From assembly GCF_011801125.1 (NCBI RefSeq), contig NZ_CP046171.1, positions 6,758,001-6,822,000 of the forward strand: DNA of 64,000 nucleotides, in the 5' to 3' direction. The DNA comes from Nocardia brasiliensis (GTDB lineage Bacteria > Actinomycetota > Actinomycetes > Mycobacteriales > Mycobacteriaceae). The notes beneath the pieces are model-generated. The model was not told the origin of the DNA. It saw only the letters and a list, made by a program, of their open reading frames with translations, and ran no database searches. Below, one piece after another: positions 39,054 through 50,898 of the stretch. A program made the translations under genes and the position numbers. Numbering within the stretch: position 1 is the first letter of the stretch; each line of letters opens with the position of its first letter.

Positions 39054-40550
39054 CTACTCGACCGGTTCCTTGCCGAGCAGGGAGTGCCTGCGGCTGTAGG
39101 CGAAGTAGATGACGAAGCCCAATGCCATCCAGATGACGAACCGCAACCAGGTCTCCACGGACAGGTTCAGCATCAGCCAGAAGCAGGCCAGCACGGCGAG
39201 CACCGGGATCACCGGAACCAGCGGAACGCGGAAACCACGCGGCAGGTCGGGCCGGGTGCGACGCAGCACGAGCACGCCGATGGAGACCAGCACGAAGGCG
39301 AACAGCGTGCCGATGTTGACCATTTCCTCCAGCGTGCCGAAGTCGACGAACCCGGCGAGCACCGCGCAGACAACGCCGACGATCGCGGTGATCCGCACCG
39401 GCGTGCCCTTGCCGCCGGTGTGCGCCAGCTTGCGCGGCATCAGCCCGTCGCGCGACATCGCGAACAGCACTCGGGTCTGGCCGAGGAACATCACCATCAC
39501 CACGGTGGTGAGGCCGGCCAGCGCGCCGATCGAGATGATGTTCTTCACCCAGGTATCGCCGTGGATCGCGAAAGCCGTTGCCAGCGTGGCGTTGTCACCG
39601 GCGAGCTCGGTGTAGGGCACCATGCCGGTGAGCACAAGCGAGACCGCGACGTAGAGGATGGTGACGATCAGCAGCGAGCCGAGGATGCCGCGCGGCACCG
39701 CCTTCTGCGGGTTCTTGGTCTCTTCCGCGGTCGTGGCGACCACGTCGAAGCCGATGAACGCGAAGAACACCAGGCTGGCCGCGGCGAGCAGGCCGTACCA
39801 GCCGAACGTGCTGTGCCCGGCGCCGGTCAGGTAGGAGAACAGCGACTGGCGCAGGCCCTCGCCCTCCGCACCCGGCTGCGACGGCGGCACGTACGGCGTC
39901 AGGTTCTCCGACTTGAAGTAGGTGATACCGACGATCAGCACCAGCGCGATCACGCTCAGCTTGATCGCCACCGCCACCGCCGAGACCCGCGAGGACACCT
40001 TGGTCCCGGTGGCGAGCAGCACGCCGAGCACCGCGATCAGCAGCACCGCGCCCCAGTCGAACGACACCGAGCCGATGTGCAGGATCGGCGTCGTGCCCAT
40101 CACCTCGCCGAGGTACTGCGACCAGCCCTTGGCCACCACGGAGGTGGCGAGCGCGAACTCCAGGATCAGGTCCCAGCCGATGATCCAGGCGACGAGCTCA
40201 CCAAAAGTGGCGTAGGAGAACGTGTACGCGCTGCCCGCCACCGGAACCGTCGAGGCGAACTCCGCGTAGCAGAGCGCGGTGAGCCCGCAGGCGATCGCCG
40301 CGAAGACGAACGCCAGCGACACCGACGGCCCGGCGACATTGCCCGCGGTGCGCGCGGTGAGCGTGAAGATGCCCGCGCCGATCACCACCGCGACGCCGAA
40401 GACCGTCAGGTCCCATGCGGTCAGGTCCTTGCGGAGCTTGGAGTCGGGCTCGTCGGTGTCCCTGATCGACTGTTCGACGGATTTCGTCCGGAACAGACCG
40501 CCCCATCTGGTCTGCTGTCCGATTGCGTCGTCCGGCTCGCGGATCGCCAC
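39054..40550 (-). CDS. APC-superfamily amino acid permease
   Basis: This 498-residue transporter has about 12 to 14 helices and the APC signature in helix 1, FGVAVVIGAGIFTLTA. Later segments (FFAFIGFDVVATTAEETKNP, FLGQTRVLFAMSRDGLMP) match the cationic amino acid transporter/YfnA branch. It probably imports an amino acid with protons. It lies between RNase Z and the POT transporter, all on the minus strand with gaps of about 50-70 bp, so a shared transcript is possible. Confidence 0.9.
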   Translation of the reverse strand: MAIREPDDAIGQQTRWGGLFRTKSVEQSIRDTDEPDSKLRKDLTAWDLTVFGVAVVIGAGIFTLTARTAGNVAGPSVSLAFVFAAIACGLTALCYAEFASTVPVAGSAYTFSYATFGELVAWIIGWDLILEFALATSVVAKGWSQYLGEVMGTTPILHIGSVSFDWGAVLLIAVLGVLLATGTKVSSRVSAVAVAIKLSVIALVLIVGITYFKSENLTPYVPPSQPGAEGEGLRQSLFSYLTGAGHSTFGWYGLLAAASLVFFAFIGFDVVATTAEETKNPQKAVPRGILGSLLIVTILYVAVSLVLTGMVPYTELAGDNATLATAFAIHGDTWVKNIISIGALAGLTTVVMVMFLGQTRVLFAMSRDGLMPRKLAHTGGKGTPVRITAIVGVVCAVLAGFVDFGTLEEMVNIGTLFAFVLVSIGVLVLRRTRPDLPRGFRVPLVPVIPVLAVLACFWLMLNLSVETWLRFVIWMALGFVIYFAYSRRHSLLGKEPVE

Positions 40551-40603
40551 ACGTTCTCCTCACTCTGGTCTTACGGTCTAGCTGGTTCTATGGCCGGTCG
40601 GGG

Positions 40604-42070
40604 TTAGTGCACGCCTGCCATGTGCTTGCTGATCCTCGGTGCGATCGCGGCCACGACCACTCCGGCGCACACCGCTACGGCGCCGATGATGCCGAAGTAG
40701 GCGATTTCGTGGTCTTGGTCATAGAACCGAGCCAAAGTACCCGACATCGAGGTACCGATGCCAACCGAGAAAAAGTACAGCGCCATCATCTGTGCCCGGA
40801 AAGCTTCCGGCGCAAGCTGGGTGGTGACTGCAAGACCGATCGGCGAGAGCAGCAGCTCCGAGACGGCGAAACCGCCCATCACGACGAGCACGAGCAGCGC
40901 GGGCACCGTCGCGCCGCTGAAGCCGGCCAGCGGCACGAACAACAGGAACGCCAGGCCCATGCCGATCACGCCGAACGCGAACTTGCGCGGCGTGCTCGGG
41001 GCGCGCGAACCGAGCTTGGTCCACAGGATGGCGAACAGCGGCGACAGGGTGATGACCCAGACCGGCTCGACCGAACCGATCCAGTTGGACGGGGCGGTCC
41101 AGCCGAAGATGTTCCAGTTCATCCGTTCGTCGGAGTACACCGCGAGCACCGTGAAGATCTGCTGGAACAGCGACCAGAACACCGCGTTGGCGATGAACAG
41201 CGGGATGAACGCGCGCACCCGGCTGCGTTCGATCGGCGTCACCTTGGCGTTGGTCAGCATGACCACGAAGTAGATGACCGAGGCAACGGCGATCACGATG
41301 GTGGTCGCGTCCGGCAGGTTGTCCAGGGTCACCAGGCCGATCGCCCACGCGACGGCGACGAGCGCCCCGGCCGCCGCGACCAGGCCGAGCACCGGACCGA
41401 TCGCGGTGCGCGGCAACGGGTTCGGCACCTCGCGCCCGTGCGTGCCGAGATTGCGCCGGAAGACCACGTACTGGGCCAGGCCAAGGGTCATGCCGATCGC
41501 GGCGGCACCGAATCCGTAGTGGAAGCCCAGCCGCGTCTGCAGCAGGCCGGTGAGCAGCGGGCCGATGAACGCACCGAGATTGATGCCGAGGTAGAACAGC
41601 GTGAATCCACCGTCGGCCCGCGCGTCGCCCTTCGGATACAGGGTGCCGAGCAGGGACGAGGCGTTGGCTTTCAGCGCGCCGCTACCCAGCGCGACCAGTA
41701 CCAGGCCGACCCCGACGCCGGTCAGTCCCGGCAGCACCGCCAGGGCGAGGTGCCCCGCCACCACCACGACGCCGCCGTAGAAGACCGTGCGCTCCATACC
41801 GAGGACCCGGTCTGCGATCCAGCCACCGAGCACCGTGGACAGGTAGACGAGGCCGCCGTAGGCGCCGACGATGCCTACTCCGGTGCTTTTCTCGAGTCCG
41901 AGTCCGCCCTCTGTCGTGGAGTAGTACAGGTAATAGCCGAGGATGGTGACCATCCCGTAGTAGGAGAATCGCTCCCAGAGCTCCACGCCGAACAAGTTCG
42001 TCAAGCCGATCGGGTGACCGAAGACTGTTCGTCCCGGGGTCACCTGTTCGGCGGTTGTTGCTTCCGACAT
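40604..42070 (-). CDS. POT/PTR-family proton-dependent di/tripeptide transporter
   Basis: This 488-residue transporter belongs to the POT family. The ExxER-type motif is in ELWERFSYYGM (helix 1), the PTR2 signature region appears as GGFTLFYLGINLGAFIGPL, and about 14 helices follow. It imports short peptides using protons. The ATG at 42070 has GGAGG directly before it, an unusually tight spacing, so an alternative start a few codons away is possible. It precedes the amino acid permease gene, so peptide and amino acid uptake may be linked. Confidence 0.9.
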   Translation of the reverse strand: MSEATTAEQVTPGRTVFGHPIGLTNLFGVELWERFSYYGMVTILGYYLYYSTTEGGLGLEKSTGVGIVGAYGGLVYLSTVLGGWIADRVLGMERTVFYGGVVVVAGHLALAVLPGLTGVGVGLVLVALGSGALKANASSLLGTLYPKGDARADGGFTLFYLGINLGAFIGPLLTGLLQTRLGFHYGFGAAAIGMTLGLAQYVVFRRNLGTHGREVPNPLPRTAIGPVLGLVAAAGALVAVAWAIGLVTLDNLPDATTIVIAVASVIYFVVMLTNAKVTPIERSRVRAFIPLFIANAVFWSLFQQIFTVLAVYSDERMNWNIFGWTAPSNWIGSVEPVWVITLSPLFAILWTKLGSRAPSTPRKFAFGVIGMGLAFLLFVPLAGFSGATVPALLVLVVMGGFAVSELLLSPIGLAVTTQLAPEAFRAQMMALYFFSVGIGTSMSGTLARFYDQDHEIAYFGIIGAVAVCAGVVVAAIAPRISKHMAGVH

Positions 42071-42346
42071 CCTCCGACCATCCCATGTTTGCGGCGAATT
42101 GTGGGCATCCACACACGAAATTAACCTTCCCCAGTCGAACATCGAGGTGTCGTCGCCGTGTTATGCCGAATTTGTATCGCCGAATCCTGCAATGATCAGA
42201 ATCGCAGCACATTCTGATAGTAGATCCCCTGAAGTCGCGGGCCCGGCCCGCCGCCGTTTTCGGCCTCAGACACTGGGCATGCCGGAACCAGCGGGGCACG
42301 ATGGCGAGCAGCGCCCGGCCCGCCCGACGACGAAAGTGACGTTGCG

Positions 42347-42805
42347 ATGGATCCTGTCGAGATCACGGTGTCCGCCTCTGCCGAGGACACGTTCGCGGTA
42401 CTGGCCGACGGTTGGCTGTACCCACTCTGGGTGGTCGGCGCCTCGCATATTCGCGATGTCGATCCGGGCTGGCCGAAGGTCGGCACCCGGATCCATCACA
42501 GCGTCGGTCCGTGGCCGCTGAACCTGTCCGACACCACAAAGGTTCGCGAGGTCGATCCGCCGCGGATGATCGAGCTGGAGGCCAGGCTGTGGCCGGCCGG
42601 CTCGGCCTGGATCCGGTTGGAGCTCACCGAGATCGGTGCGCGGCGCACCCGGATCACCATGGCCGAACGAGCGATCAGCGGCCCGGCCGCGTTGATCCCC
42701 GCCACGGTGCAGGAACTGGCACTGGCCATGCGCAACAAGGAGTCACTGTCGCGCCTCGCCGATCTGGTGGCCGGCCGGGCGCGCGAGAGCGACCGAAAGA
42801 CCTAG
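42347..42805 (+). CDS. SRPBCC/polyketide-cyclase-like protein
   Basis: This 152-residue protein has the START/SRPBCC fold pattern: VEITVSASAEDTFAVLADG at the N-terminus, a GTRIHHSVGPWPL strand pair, and a long C-terminal helix. Such proteins bind hydrophobic small molecules in a deep pocket. No partner gene is adjacent. It converges on the ppx gene with a 21-bp gap. Confidence 0.8.
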   Translation: MDPVEITVSASAEDTFAVLADGWLYPLWVVGASHIRDVDPGWPKVGTRIHHSVGPWPLNLSDTTKVREVDPPRMIELEARLWPAGSAWIRLELTEIGARRTRITMAERAISGPAALIPATVQELALAMRNKESLSRLADLVAGRARESDRKT

Positions 42806-42826
42806 GCGCATTCGCGATCGGAACGG

Positions 42827-43774
42827 TCAGGCGATCGAGAGGGCGATCCCGTCGAGGATGTCGTGCTCGCTGACCACGAGCTCGGAAATGCCCGCGCGGC
42901 GGGACAGTTCGTCGGCGAGCACCTCGGCGATGACGGCGCCGCCGCCGATCACGTCGACCCGGCCCGGGTGCATGGGGCCGAGGGCGGCGCGCTCGTCGTG
43001 CGTCATGGCGATCAGCCGATCGCACACCGCGCGCAGGTCGCTCGCACCGAGGCGGGTGAGATGCACTCGCTCCGAGTCGTATTCGGGCAGATCGAGCGCG
43101 ACGGCGGCAATGGTGGTCATGGTGCCCGCGACCCCGACCCAGGTGTGCGCGCCATCGACCGGCACCCGCGCGAAGGCCTCGGTCAGCCGTTCGGTGGCGA
43201 ATTCCCTTGCCGCGGCGACCTGTTCGGCGGTGGGCGGGTTGCCGGGCAGGCAGCGTTCGGTGATCCGCACGCAGCCGATATCAGCCGAGAACGCCGCCCG
43301 CACGCCCGTGCTGTCGCCGAACACCAGCTCGGTCGAACCGCCGCCGAGATCGACAACCACGAAAGGCCCTGCGGCGCTGTCGAGTTCACCGATGGCGCCG
43401 CGGAACGACAACCGCGCCTCCTCGTCGCCGGTGATCACCTCGGCCTGCGCACCCGGCACCACGGTGCCGAGTTCGGCCCGCGCCATCGCGAAGAAGTCTT
43501 CCCGGTTCGCCGCGTCCCTGGTCGCGGAGGTGGCCACCATGCGAACCCGGCCGACACCCGCCTCGCGCATCAGCGTCGCATAGTCGGCCAGCGCGACCCT
43601 GGTGCGTTCGATCGCCTCCGGCGCGAGCGAACCGGTCGCGTCGACGCCCTGCCCGAGCCGCACGATGCGCATCTCGCGATGCACGTCGGCCAGCCGTCCG
43701 TCGCCGAGCACATCGGCGATCAACAGCCGGATGGAGTTGGTGCCGCAATCGACAGCGGCTACCCGATCGCTCAT
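42827..43774 (-). CDS. ppx: Ppx/GppA exopolyphosphatase family protein
   Basis: This 315-residue protein has the ASKHA fold of Ppx/GppA, which releases phosphate from polyphosphate or guanosine pentaphosphate. Motifs are VAAVDCGTNSIRLLIAD at the N-terminus, VVDLGGGSTELVFG near residue 135 and the C-terminal VIGGGAVIAEVL. It is short, as in the single-domain mycobacterial proteins (Rv0496/Rv1026 type). It is the last gene of the conserved eno-ftsB-DUF501-ppx block and overlaps the DUF501 gene by 4 bp. Confidence 0.9.
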   Translation of the reverse strand: MSDRVAAVDCGTNSIRLLIADVLGDGRLADVHREMRIVRLGQGVDATGSLAPEAIERTRVALADYATLMREAGVGRVRMVATSATRDAANREDFFAMARAELGTVVPGAQAEVITGDEEARLSFRGAIGELDSAAGPFVVVDLGGGSTELVFGDSTGVRAAFSADIGCVRITERCLPGNPPTAEQVAAAREFATERLTEAFARVPVDGAHTWVGVAGTMTTIAAVALDLPEYDSERVHLTRLGASDLRAVCDRLIAMTHDERAALGPMHPGRVDVIGGGAVIAEVLADELSRRAGISELVVSEHDILDGIALSIA

Positions 43775-44304
43775 GCTCGCGCCCCGTCTTCCTGGCTGCC
43801 GGCACGCTCGTACTTCGGCCAGTCGGCCGGAATCGCGGTGCCGCGCAATCCATTGTCGGCGGCCAGCGCCACCGCCTCGTCGCCGAACGGGTTCACGCCC
43901 GGCCCCTTGGCCAGCGCGTGCGCGATCAGCACGTGCAGGCATTTCACTCGCTCCGGCATGCCGCCGCCGGTGAAATCGGTGCCGAGCGACTCGATCTCGT
44001 CGCGCTCGGCCAGATAGCTTTCGTGCGCGGCGCGGTAGGCGGCGGCCAAAGCCGGGTCGCTGCCGAGGCGTTCGGTCATCTCGCGCATCACGCCCGCCGA
44101 CTCCTGCCTGCTCGCCTCTGCGGTGAGCCGCGGATCGGTCAGGTAGTACAGGGTGGGAAAGGGCGTGCCGTCGGGCAGCCGCGGCGCGGTTTTCACGACG
44201 GCCGGGATCCCGTCCGGGGTGCGATAGGCCACCGCGAGCACGCCGCGCGGTTCGCGGCCCAACTGCTTGGCGATGATCGCGAGATCCTGGTCGTTCGGTG
44301 TCAC
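43771..44304 (-). CDS. DUF501 protein (Rv1025-like)
   Basis: This 177-residue DUF501 protein starts with GTG at 44304, preceded by GGAAGGA, and overlaps both neighbours by 4 bp. Typical segments are IAKQLGREPRGVLAVAYR, FPTLYYLTDPRL and GGMPERVKCLHVLIAHALA. The function is unknown; the gene sits between ftsB and ppx in many actinobacteria, as here. Confidence 0.9.
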   Translation of the reverse strand: MTPNDQDLAIIAKQLGREPRGVLAVAYRTPDGIPAVVKTAPRLPDGTPFPTLYYLTDPRLTAEASRQESAGVMREMTERLGSDPALAAAYRAAHESYLAERDEIESLGTDFTGGGMPERVKCLHVLIAHALAKGPGVNPFGDEAVALAADNGLRGTAIPADWPKYERAGSQEDGARA

Positions 44305-44969
44305 CTGGGTCCTTCCGGTCCTGGCGGGGGCGCGGCGGGTGGTTCCGGCACGGGCGTGGTGGTCGCGTCGGGAGTGGGTTGTGGTTCGGAAATGCTGTGC
44401 CACAGTTCGGTGTACCAGGGATCGGGTTCCCTGGACTTGGTCACCGCGGTCGGCGGTGCGGCGGCCTCCATGCCGGGCACCTGCACGATGTAGGGGGTCT
44501 CGCCGGGCATCACCAGGCGCAGCCGGTCGCGGGCCTCGGACCGGATATAGGCCGGATCCTGCTGCTGGGCCCGGCGATCGCGCAGCCGCGCCAGGTCGGC
44601 CTCCAATTCCCTGCGCTGCTGCGCCAATTGGGCGGCCTCGGCCCGCTGGGTGAAGTACGTGCGCATCGGCACGGCCAGGGTCAGCGCCAGCGCGCACACC
44701 ACGATGGCCAGCACCACCGCCTTGCCGGTGGACAGGCCGAGTATGGTGCGCTCGTGTTTGTCCGAGCCGTGCTCGGCGCCGCGGGCGGCCACCTTTTTCG
44801 GCGTGGCCTTCTTGTCCTCGGACCGCCTGCGGGCAGCCCGCTTGGCCGCGGCGGGCCGGGCCGCCGTCTCGGTGTCGGACCCGGCCTTGGGCCGCGAGCG
44901 GGCGGCACGCGACGTGCGGCGGTCCCCACGCCCGGCTGGACTGGTTCCACGCGCACGTCGCTCCGTCAT
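44301..44969 (-). CDS. ftsB: FtsB/DivIC-type septum formation initiator
   Basis: This 222-residue bitopic membrane protein has a long basic cytoplasmic N-terminus (about 75 residues), one membrane helix (AVVLAIVVCALALTLAVP), a coiled coil (AQQRRELEADLARLRDRR) and a Pro-rich tail. This is the actinobacterial FtsB/DivIC layout (Rv1024), a partner of FtsL and FtsQ in the divisome. A YIRSEARDRLRLVMPGET segment follows the coil as in the family. It lies 17 bp after eno and overlaps the DUF501 gene. Confidence 0.9.
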   Translation of the reverse strand: MTERRARGTSPAGRGDRRTSRAARSRPKAGSDTETAARPAAAKRAARRRSEDKKATPKKVAARGAEHGSDKHERTILGLSTGKAVVLAIVVCALALTLAVPMRTYFTQRAEAAQLAQQRRELEADLARLRDRRAQQQDPAYIRSEARDRLRLVMPGETPYIVQVPGMEAAAPPTAVTKSREPDPWYTELWHSISEPQPTPDATTTPVPEPPAAPPPGPEGPR

Positions 44970-44986
44970 AGCGAACCCCTGTGTGA

Positions 44987-47123
<2,137 letters not shown>

Positions 47124-47207
47124 CCAGATCCGGCCGCGCAAGTCGAGGAATTGCCTGGTCGTCACGCTTCGGCACGGATACCTCCGTGCGTTGCGCACGC
47201 AAGCCGC

Positions 47208-49019
47208 TCAGCGCAGCAGGTCTCGTGTCGCGGGATGGTCCGGCGCGGCCAGGACGATGTCCGTCGCGCCGGACTCGACGATTCGCCCGTGGTCGAGCAC
47301 CACCAGGCGCGGGCAGTGCGCGGCGACCAAGGCCATGTCGTGGCTGATGACCAGGAGCCCCATGGCGCGCTCGGCACGGAGGCGATCCAGCAGCGCCATG
47401 AGCGAGGCCGCGGTCGCGTGATCCAGCGCCGAGGTGACCTCGTCACAGATCAGCACCGCGGGCTCGGCCGCAAGGGCGCGGGCGACCGCGACACGTTGGC
47501 GCTGGCCACCGGAGAGCTGATGGGGGTAGCGACTCGCCAGTTCCGGCGCCAATTCCACCGCGGCCAGCAATACCGTGACATGCTGTGCCACCTGACGTCT
47601 CGGCACACCGCCGATGCGGCGCAGCGGCCTGCCCAGGGTCTGCGCGACCGTGCGCCGCGGATTCAGCGCCGAGCGCGGATTCTGGGTCACGAGCTGAATA
47701 CCCTTGCTACCAAGTGATTTGCGCGCGCCCTGCGCGAGCGGCAGCGCCGCACCGCGCAGCTCGAGCGTCCCCGTCGCGCTACGGTGCAGCCCCGCGATCA
47801 CCCGCGCCAGCGTGGTCTTCCCGGCGCCCGAGGCCCCCACCACGGCGAGCGCCGACCCGGCCGCCAACTCCACCTCGATCCCCGCCAGCACCTCCCGCCC
47901 CGCTATCGAGGCCGCGATCCCGTTGCCACGCAGCAACAACGGTGTGCCCTCCGGCTGCTCGTGTTCCGGCAGAGCGCCCGCGCGGACCTCGACCAGAGCA
48001 CCCGCACCCGGCGAATGATCCTCGGCGACAACATGTTCGGGGCCATCGCTGATCACGTCGACCGGCGCTTGCTTCGGCCCCGCGTACCCGATCTGTTCCG
48101 CAGCGCCGCCGGCGCGCTGCTCGGCACTACGTCCCGGCGGTTCGGCCTCGGTGTCCGCGGCCGCGGCGTCGCCACCGCCCAAAGCGCGCCGGGCAAAGGC
48201 GTCCTCGAGGTCGGTGACCGCCGACGCATTCGCGAGATCGCCATCGGCAAGGTCGTCCGCGGCCTGGCCGACGGTTGTTCGGGCAGGGAGCAGGGGTGCG
48301 ACGGTGAAGGTGCCGAGTTCGATCGATTGGTCGGCTATCGCGTGAATGGTGGCGGTGTCGTGGCCGGAGAGGAGGATGGCGGTGCGATGGGTGGTGGCGA
48401 CCTCGGTCAGTAGGCGGGCGATGTCGGTGCGCAGGGCTCCGTGCAGGCCGGCGAGCGGTTCGTCGAGGACGAGCACGCCGGTGCGGCGGATCAGGGCGCG
48501 GGCCAGTGCGATTCGGCGCTGTTGGCCGCCGGAGAGCTCGGCGGGCCTGCGGCGCAGGTGGGCCGCCGACAGGCCGACCAGTTCCAGCGTTTGGACAAGG
48601 GTGTCCCTGGTGGCGTGCGCGGCCACCTCGCGCAGCAGGGCGTGCACGCGCATCAGCGGATTGAGCGCGGAGCCCGGATCCTGGCCGACGTAGGCCACGT
48701 GCGTCCGCCGGAACCGTTGCAGCGCGGCGTTGTCCAACGCGAACACGTCATGATCGGCGACGACCACCGAGCCCGACCGGGTGGCGCCGCGCGGCAGATC
48801 GCCGAGCAGCGCCCGCATCAAGGTGGTCTTTCCGGCACCGGACGGCCCGGTCAGCGCCGTGACGGTGCCCGCAGCGATACGAAAATCAAGCGGCCCGAAC
48901 AACTCCTGCCCGTTCGAACCCCGCACCGCAAGGGCGTCGACCACCACCGGCGGACGCCGCACCGCGGTCGGTTCCGCCGACACCACCACCGCGTTACCGT
49001 GCCGCGCTTCGACGTTCAT
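47208..49019 (-). CDS. Fused double ATPase of Opp/Dpp/Nik-type ABC importer
   Basis: This 603-residue protein joins two ABC ATPase domains. The first has Walker A GPSGAGKTT (residues 58-66), LSGGQ and VLVLDEPLAGL; the second has GASGAGKTT, LSGGQRQR and LICDEVTSALD. A linker rich in Ala, Glu and Gly (about residues 255-350) joins them. In most Opp systems these are two proteins (OppD and OppF). It is the last gene of a four-gene importer operon, overlapping the permease gene by 4 bp. Position beside the iron-boxed biosynthesis genes suggests metallophore uptake. Confidence 0.9.
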   Translation of the reverse strand: MNVEARHGNAVVVSAEPTAVRRPPVVVDALAVRGSNGQELFGPLDFRIAAGTVTALTGPSGAGKTTLMRALLGDLPRGATRSGSVVVADHDVFALDNAALQRFRRTHVAYVGQDPGSALNPLMRVHALLREVAAHATRDTLVQTLELVGLSAAHLRRRPAELSGGQQRRIALARALIRRTGVLVLDEPLAGLHGALRTDIARLLTEVATTHRTAILLSGHDTATIHAIADQSIELGTFTVAPLLPARTTVGQAADDLADGDLANASAVTDLEDAFARRALGGGDAAAADTEAEPPGRSAEQRAGGAAEQIGYAGPKQAPVDVISDGPEHVVAEDHSPGAGALVEVRAGALPEHEQPEGTPLLLRGNGIAASIAGREVLAGIEVELAAGSALAVVGASGAGKTTLARVIAGLHRSATGTLELRGAALPLAQGARKSLGSKGIQLVTQNPRSALNPRRTVAQTLGRPLRRIGGVPRRQVAQHVTVLLAAVELAPELASRYPHQLSGGQRQRVAVARALAAEPAVLICDEVTSALDHATAASLMALLDRLRAERAMGLLVISHDMALVAAHCPRLVVLDHGRIVESGATDIVLAAPDHPATRDLLR

Positions 49020-49876
49020 GCGTCCTGCCCCTTACCGAAGGCCGACACGGCCAGGTTGACGCTCACCGCGACGATCGCGATCGCGAGGCTCGGCGCGAGC
49101 ACGGACCAGGGATTCAGCAGCATGCCGCCGGCGTTCTCGCGCACCATCACCGACCAGTTGCTCGCGCCGAGGGTGGTGGGCAGCTGCAGGAACGAGGCGG
49201 TGCTGACGAGGTAGACGGCCTCGACGAAGCGCAGCCCGAGCTGCGCGGCGAGCACCTCGCGCAGGTTCGGCACGACCTCACGGAACACCAAGTGCCACAG
49301 CGTCTCCCCGCTGGCCCGCGCGGCCTCGACATAGCCGGACGCGGCGACACCGGCGGCCGCGGCGGCGAAAACCCGTGCGCAGTAGGGGGTGCCGAACAGC
49401 AGCGCGACGACGAGCAGCCCGTAGGCGCCCGCGTCCGGCCACGAGGTCAATACGAGCAGGATGCCGAGCACAGCGGGCAGCAGCATGACGAAATCGGTGG
49501 CGCGTTCGATCAGCGTGCCGATCCGGGGGCGCAGGGCGGCCACCGTGCCGAGCACGCACGACAATCCGGTCACGGCGACCGCGATCACGGTGGCGAGCAG
49601 CAGCAGACCCCAACCGCCGTACAGCAATTGGCTCAGCACATCGCGGCCGATCCGATCGGTGCCGAGCCAGGCGTCGGCGCTCGGATCGCCGAACGGGATG
49701 CCCACGGGAGCCTGCGCGGCGTGCGGCGCGAAGCTCGGTCCCAGCACCGCGAGCACCGACACCAGCACCGCGGGCAGCACGGCGAGCAACCGCGGCAGGT
49801 TCACCCGGCGCGGGCGCGTGGCGACCGGTTCGGCGGCTCGGTCGCCGGAAATGTTCGCCGCGATCGTCCTTTTCAT
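49016..49876 (-). CDS. Opp/Dpp-type ABC importer permease (DppC-like)
   Basis: This 286-residue permease of the OppC/DppC type has an N-terminal helix, a periplasmic segment with DAWLGTDRIGRDVLSQLLYG, and five further helices. The EAA cytoplasmic loop is YVEAARASGETLWHLVFREV. Its ends overlap both neighbours by ATGA junctions, so it is translated with them. It should pair with the 341-residue permease to form the channel. Confidence 0.9.
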   Translation of the reverse strand: MKRTIAANISGDRAAEPVATRPRRVNLPRLLAVLPAVLVSVLAVLGPSFAPHAAQAPVGIPFGDPSADAWLGTDRIGRDVLSQLLYGGWGLLLLATVIAVAVTGLSCVLGTVAALRPRIGTLIERATDFVMLLPAVLGILLVLTSWPDAGAYGLLVVALLFGTPYCARVFAAAAAGVAASGYVEAARASGETLWHLVFREVVPNLREVLAAQLGLRFVEAVYLVSTASFLQLPTTLGASNWSVMVRENAGGMLLNPWSVLAPSLAIAIVAVSVNLAVSAFGKGQDA

Positions 49877-50898
49877 CGACTCCCCCGCAACGACCAGGCG
49901 CGGATCGCGTCGGCGACCGCGAGCACGCACATGATGACCACCCCGGACAACGCGACCACCGCGGCCACCACCGACACATCGCGGTCGGCGACCGAGCCGG
50001 CCAGCACGGCGCCGAGGCCCGGATAGTTGAAAATGGTCTCGACCACGAGCGCACCGCCGAGCACCATGCCGACGGTGGTCGCGAAGCTCGCCACGATCGT
50101 CGGCAGGGCGAACGGCAGTACATGCCGCAGCAGCACCGCTCTGGTGCCGATCCCGTCCAGCACAGCACTTTCCACGTGCGGTGCGCGCGCCGCGTCGACC
50201 AGCGCGGCCCGCACCACCCTGGTGTTCCAGCCGATCTGGGGAATGGCCAGCGCGAGCACCGGCAGCACCAGCATGTCGGCCCGCACCGGAAACCCGGAGC
50301 GCCCGGTGACGGTCACCGCGGGCAGCCAGCCGAGGGCCAGCGCGAAGAGCAGGATCAACAGTGTCGCCAGGACGAATTCCGGTATCGCGGCGGCGATGGT
50401 TGTCGCCGGTTGCAGTGACCGCGCACCGGCGCGGCGCAACAGCGCTGCACCGCGCCGCGACACGCCCGGCCCGTGCTTCGACCCGGCCGCCCTCGACCGC
50501 AACGGATTGCGCGCCGCCTCCTGCCGCACCGCCCACCACGCGCCGAGCAGCAGCGACACCACCACCGTCACCGCCAGCGCGAGTCCGCCGAGCAGCAGCG
50601 TCGGCGGGAACTTGTCGGCGAGTAACTCGTTGATCGAGCGCCCGCGCGCGGTGTGCCCGAAGTCGCCGGTCGCCACGCCCGCGATCCAGTCCCAGAAGCG
50701 TTGCGGCAGCGGCCGATCCAGGCCGAGCTCGTGTTCCTTCGCCGCGATCCGCTCCGGTGTCGCTTCCCGCCCGAGCACCGCGCGCGCCGTGTTGCCCGGC
50801 AGTAGGTCGACGACCACGAAAACCGTTGCGAGCAGCGCGATCAGCAGCACGACCCGGCGCGCGAACAGGCGGGCGAACAGGCTGGCGAACGCCATCAC
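49873..50898 (-). CDS. Opp/Dpp-type ABC importer permease (DppB-like) with a basic loop insert
   Basis: This 341-residue permease of the OppB/DppB type has the N-terminal VVVDLLPGNTARAVLG, ELGLDRPLPQRFWDWIAGV, and an EAA loop LDGIGTRAVLLRHVLP. Residues 125-166 form a basic stretch (RNPLRSRAAGSKHGPGVSRR and more) that interrupts the usual short loop after the second helix group. The insert is not seen in typical OppB proteins. The start is GTG at 50898 or ATG at 50895, overlapping the stop of the binding protein gene. Confidence 0.9.
   Translation of the reverse strand: MMAFASLFARLFARRVVLLIALLATVFVVVDLLPGNTARAVLGREATPERIAAKEHELGLDRPLPQRFWDWIAGVATGDFGHTARGRSINELLADKFPPTLLLGGLALAVTVVVSLLLGAWWAVRQEAARNPLRSRAAGSKHGPGVSRRGAALLRRAGARSLQPATTIAAAIPEFVLATLLILLFALALGWLPAVTVTGRSGFPVRADMLVLPVLALAIPQIGWNTRVVRAALVDAARAPHVESAVLDGIGTRAVLLRHVLPFALPTIVASFATTVGMVLGGALVVETIFNYPGLGAVLAGSVADRDVSVVAAVVALSGVVIMCVLAVADAIRAWSLRGSR

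Noticed and set aside
38112..40607. An 831-codon frame opposite RNase Z and the amino acid permease
   Set aside because: It is rich in Asp, Glu, Arg and His with no known domain, as expected for the antisense of a membrane protein gene.
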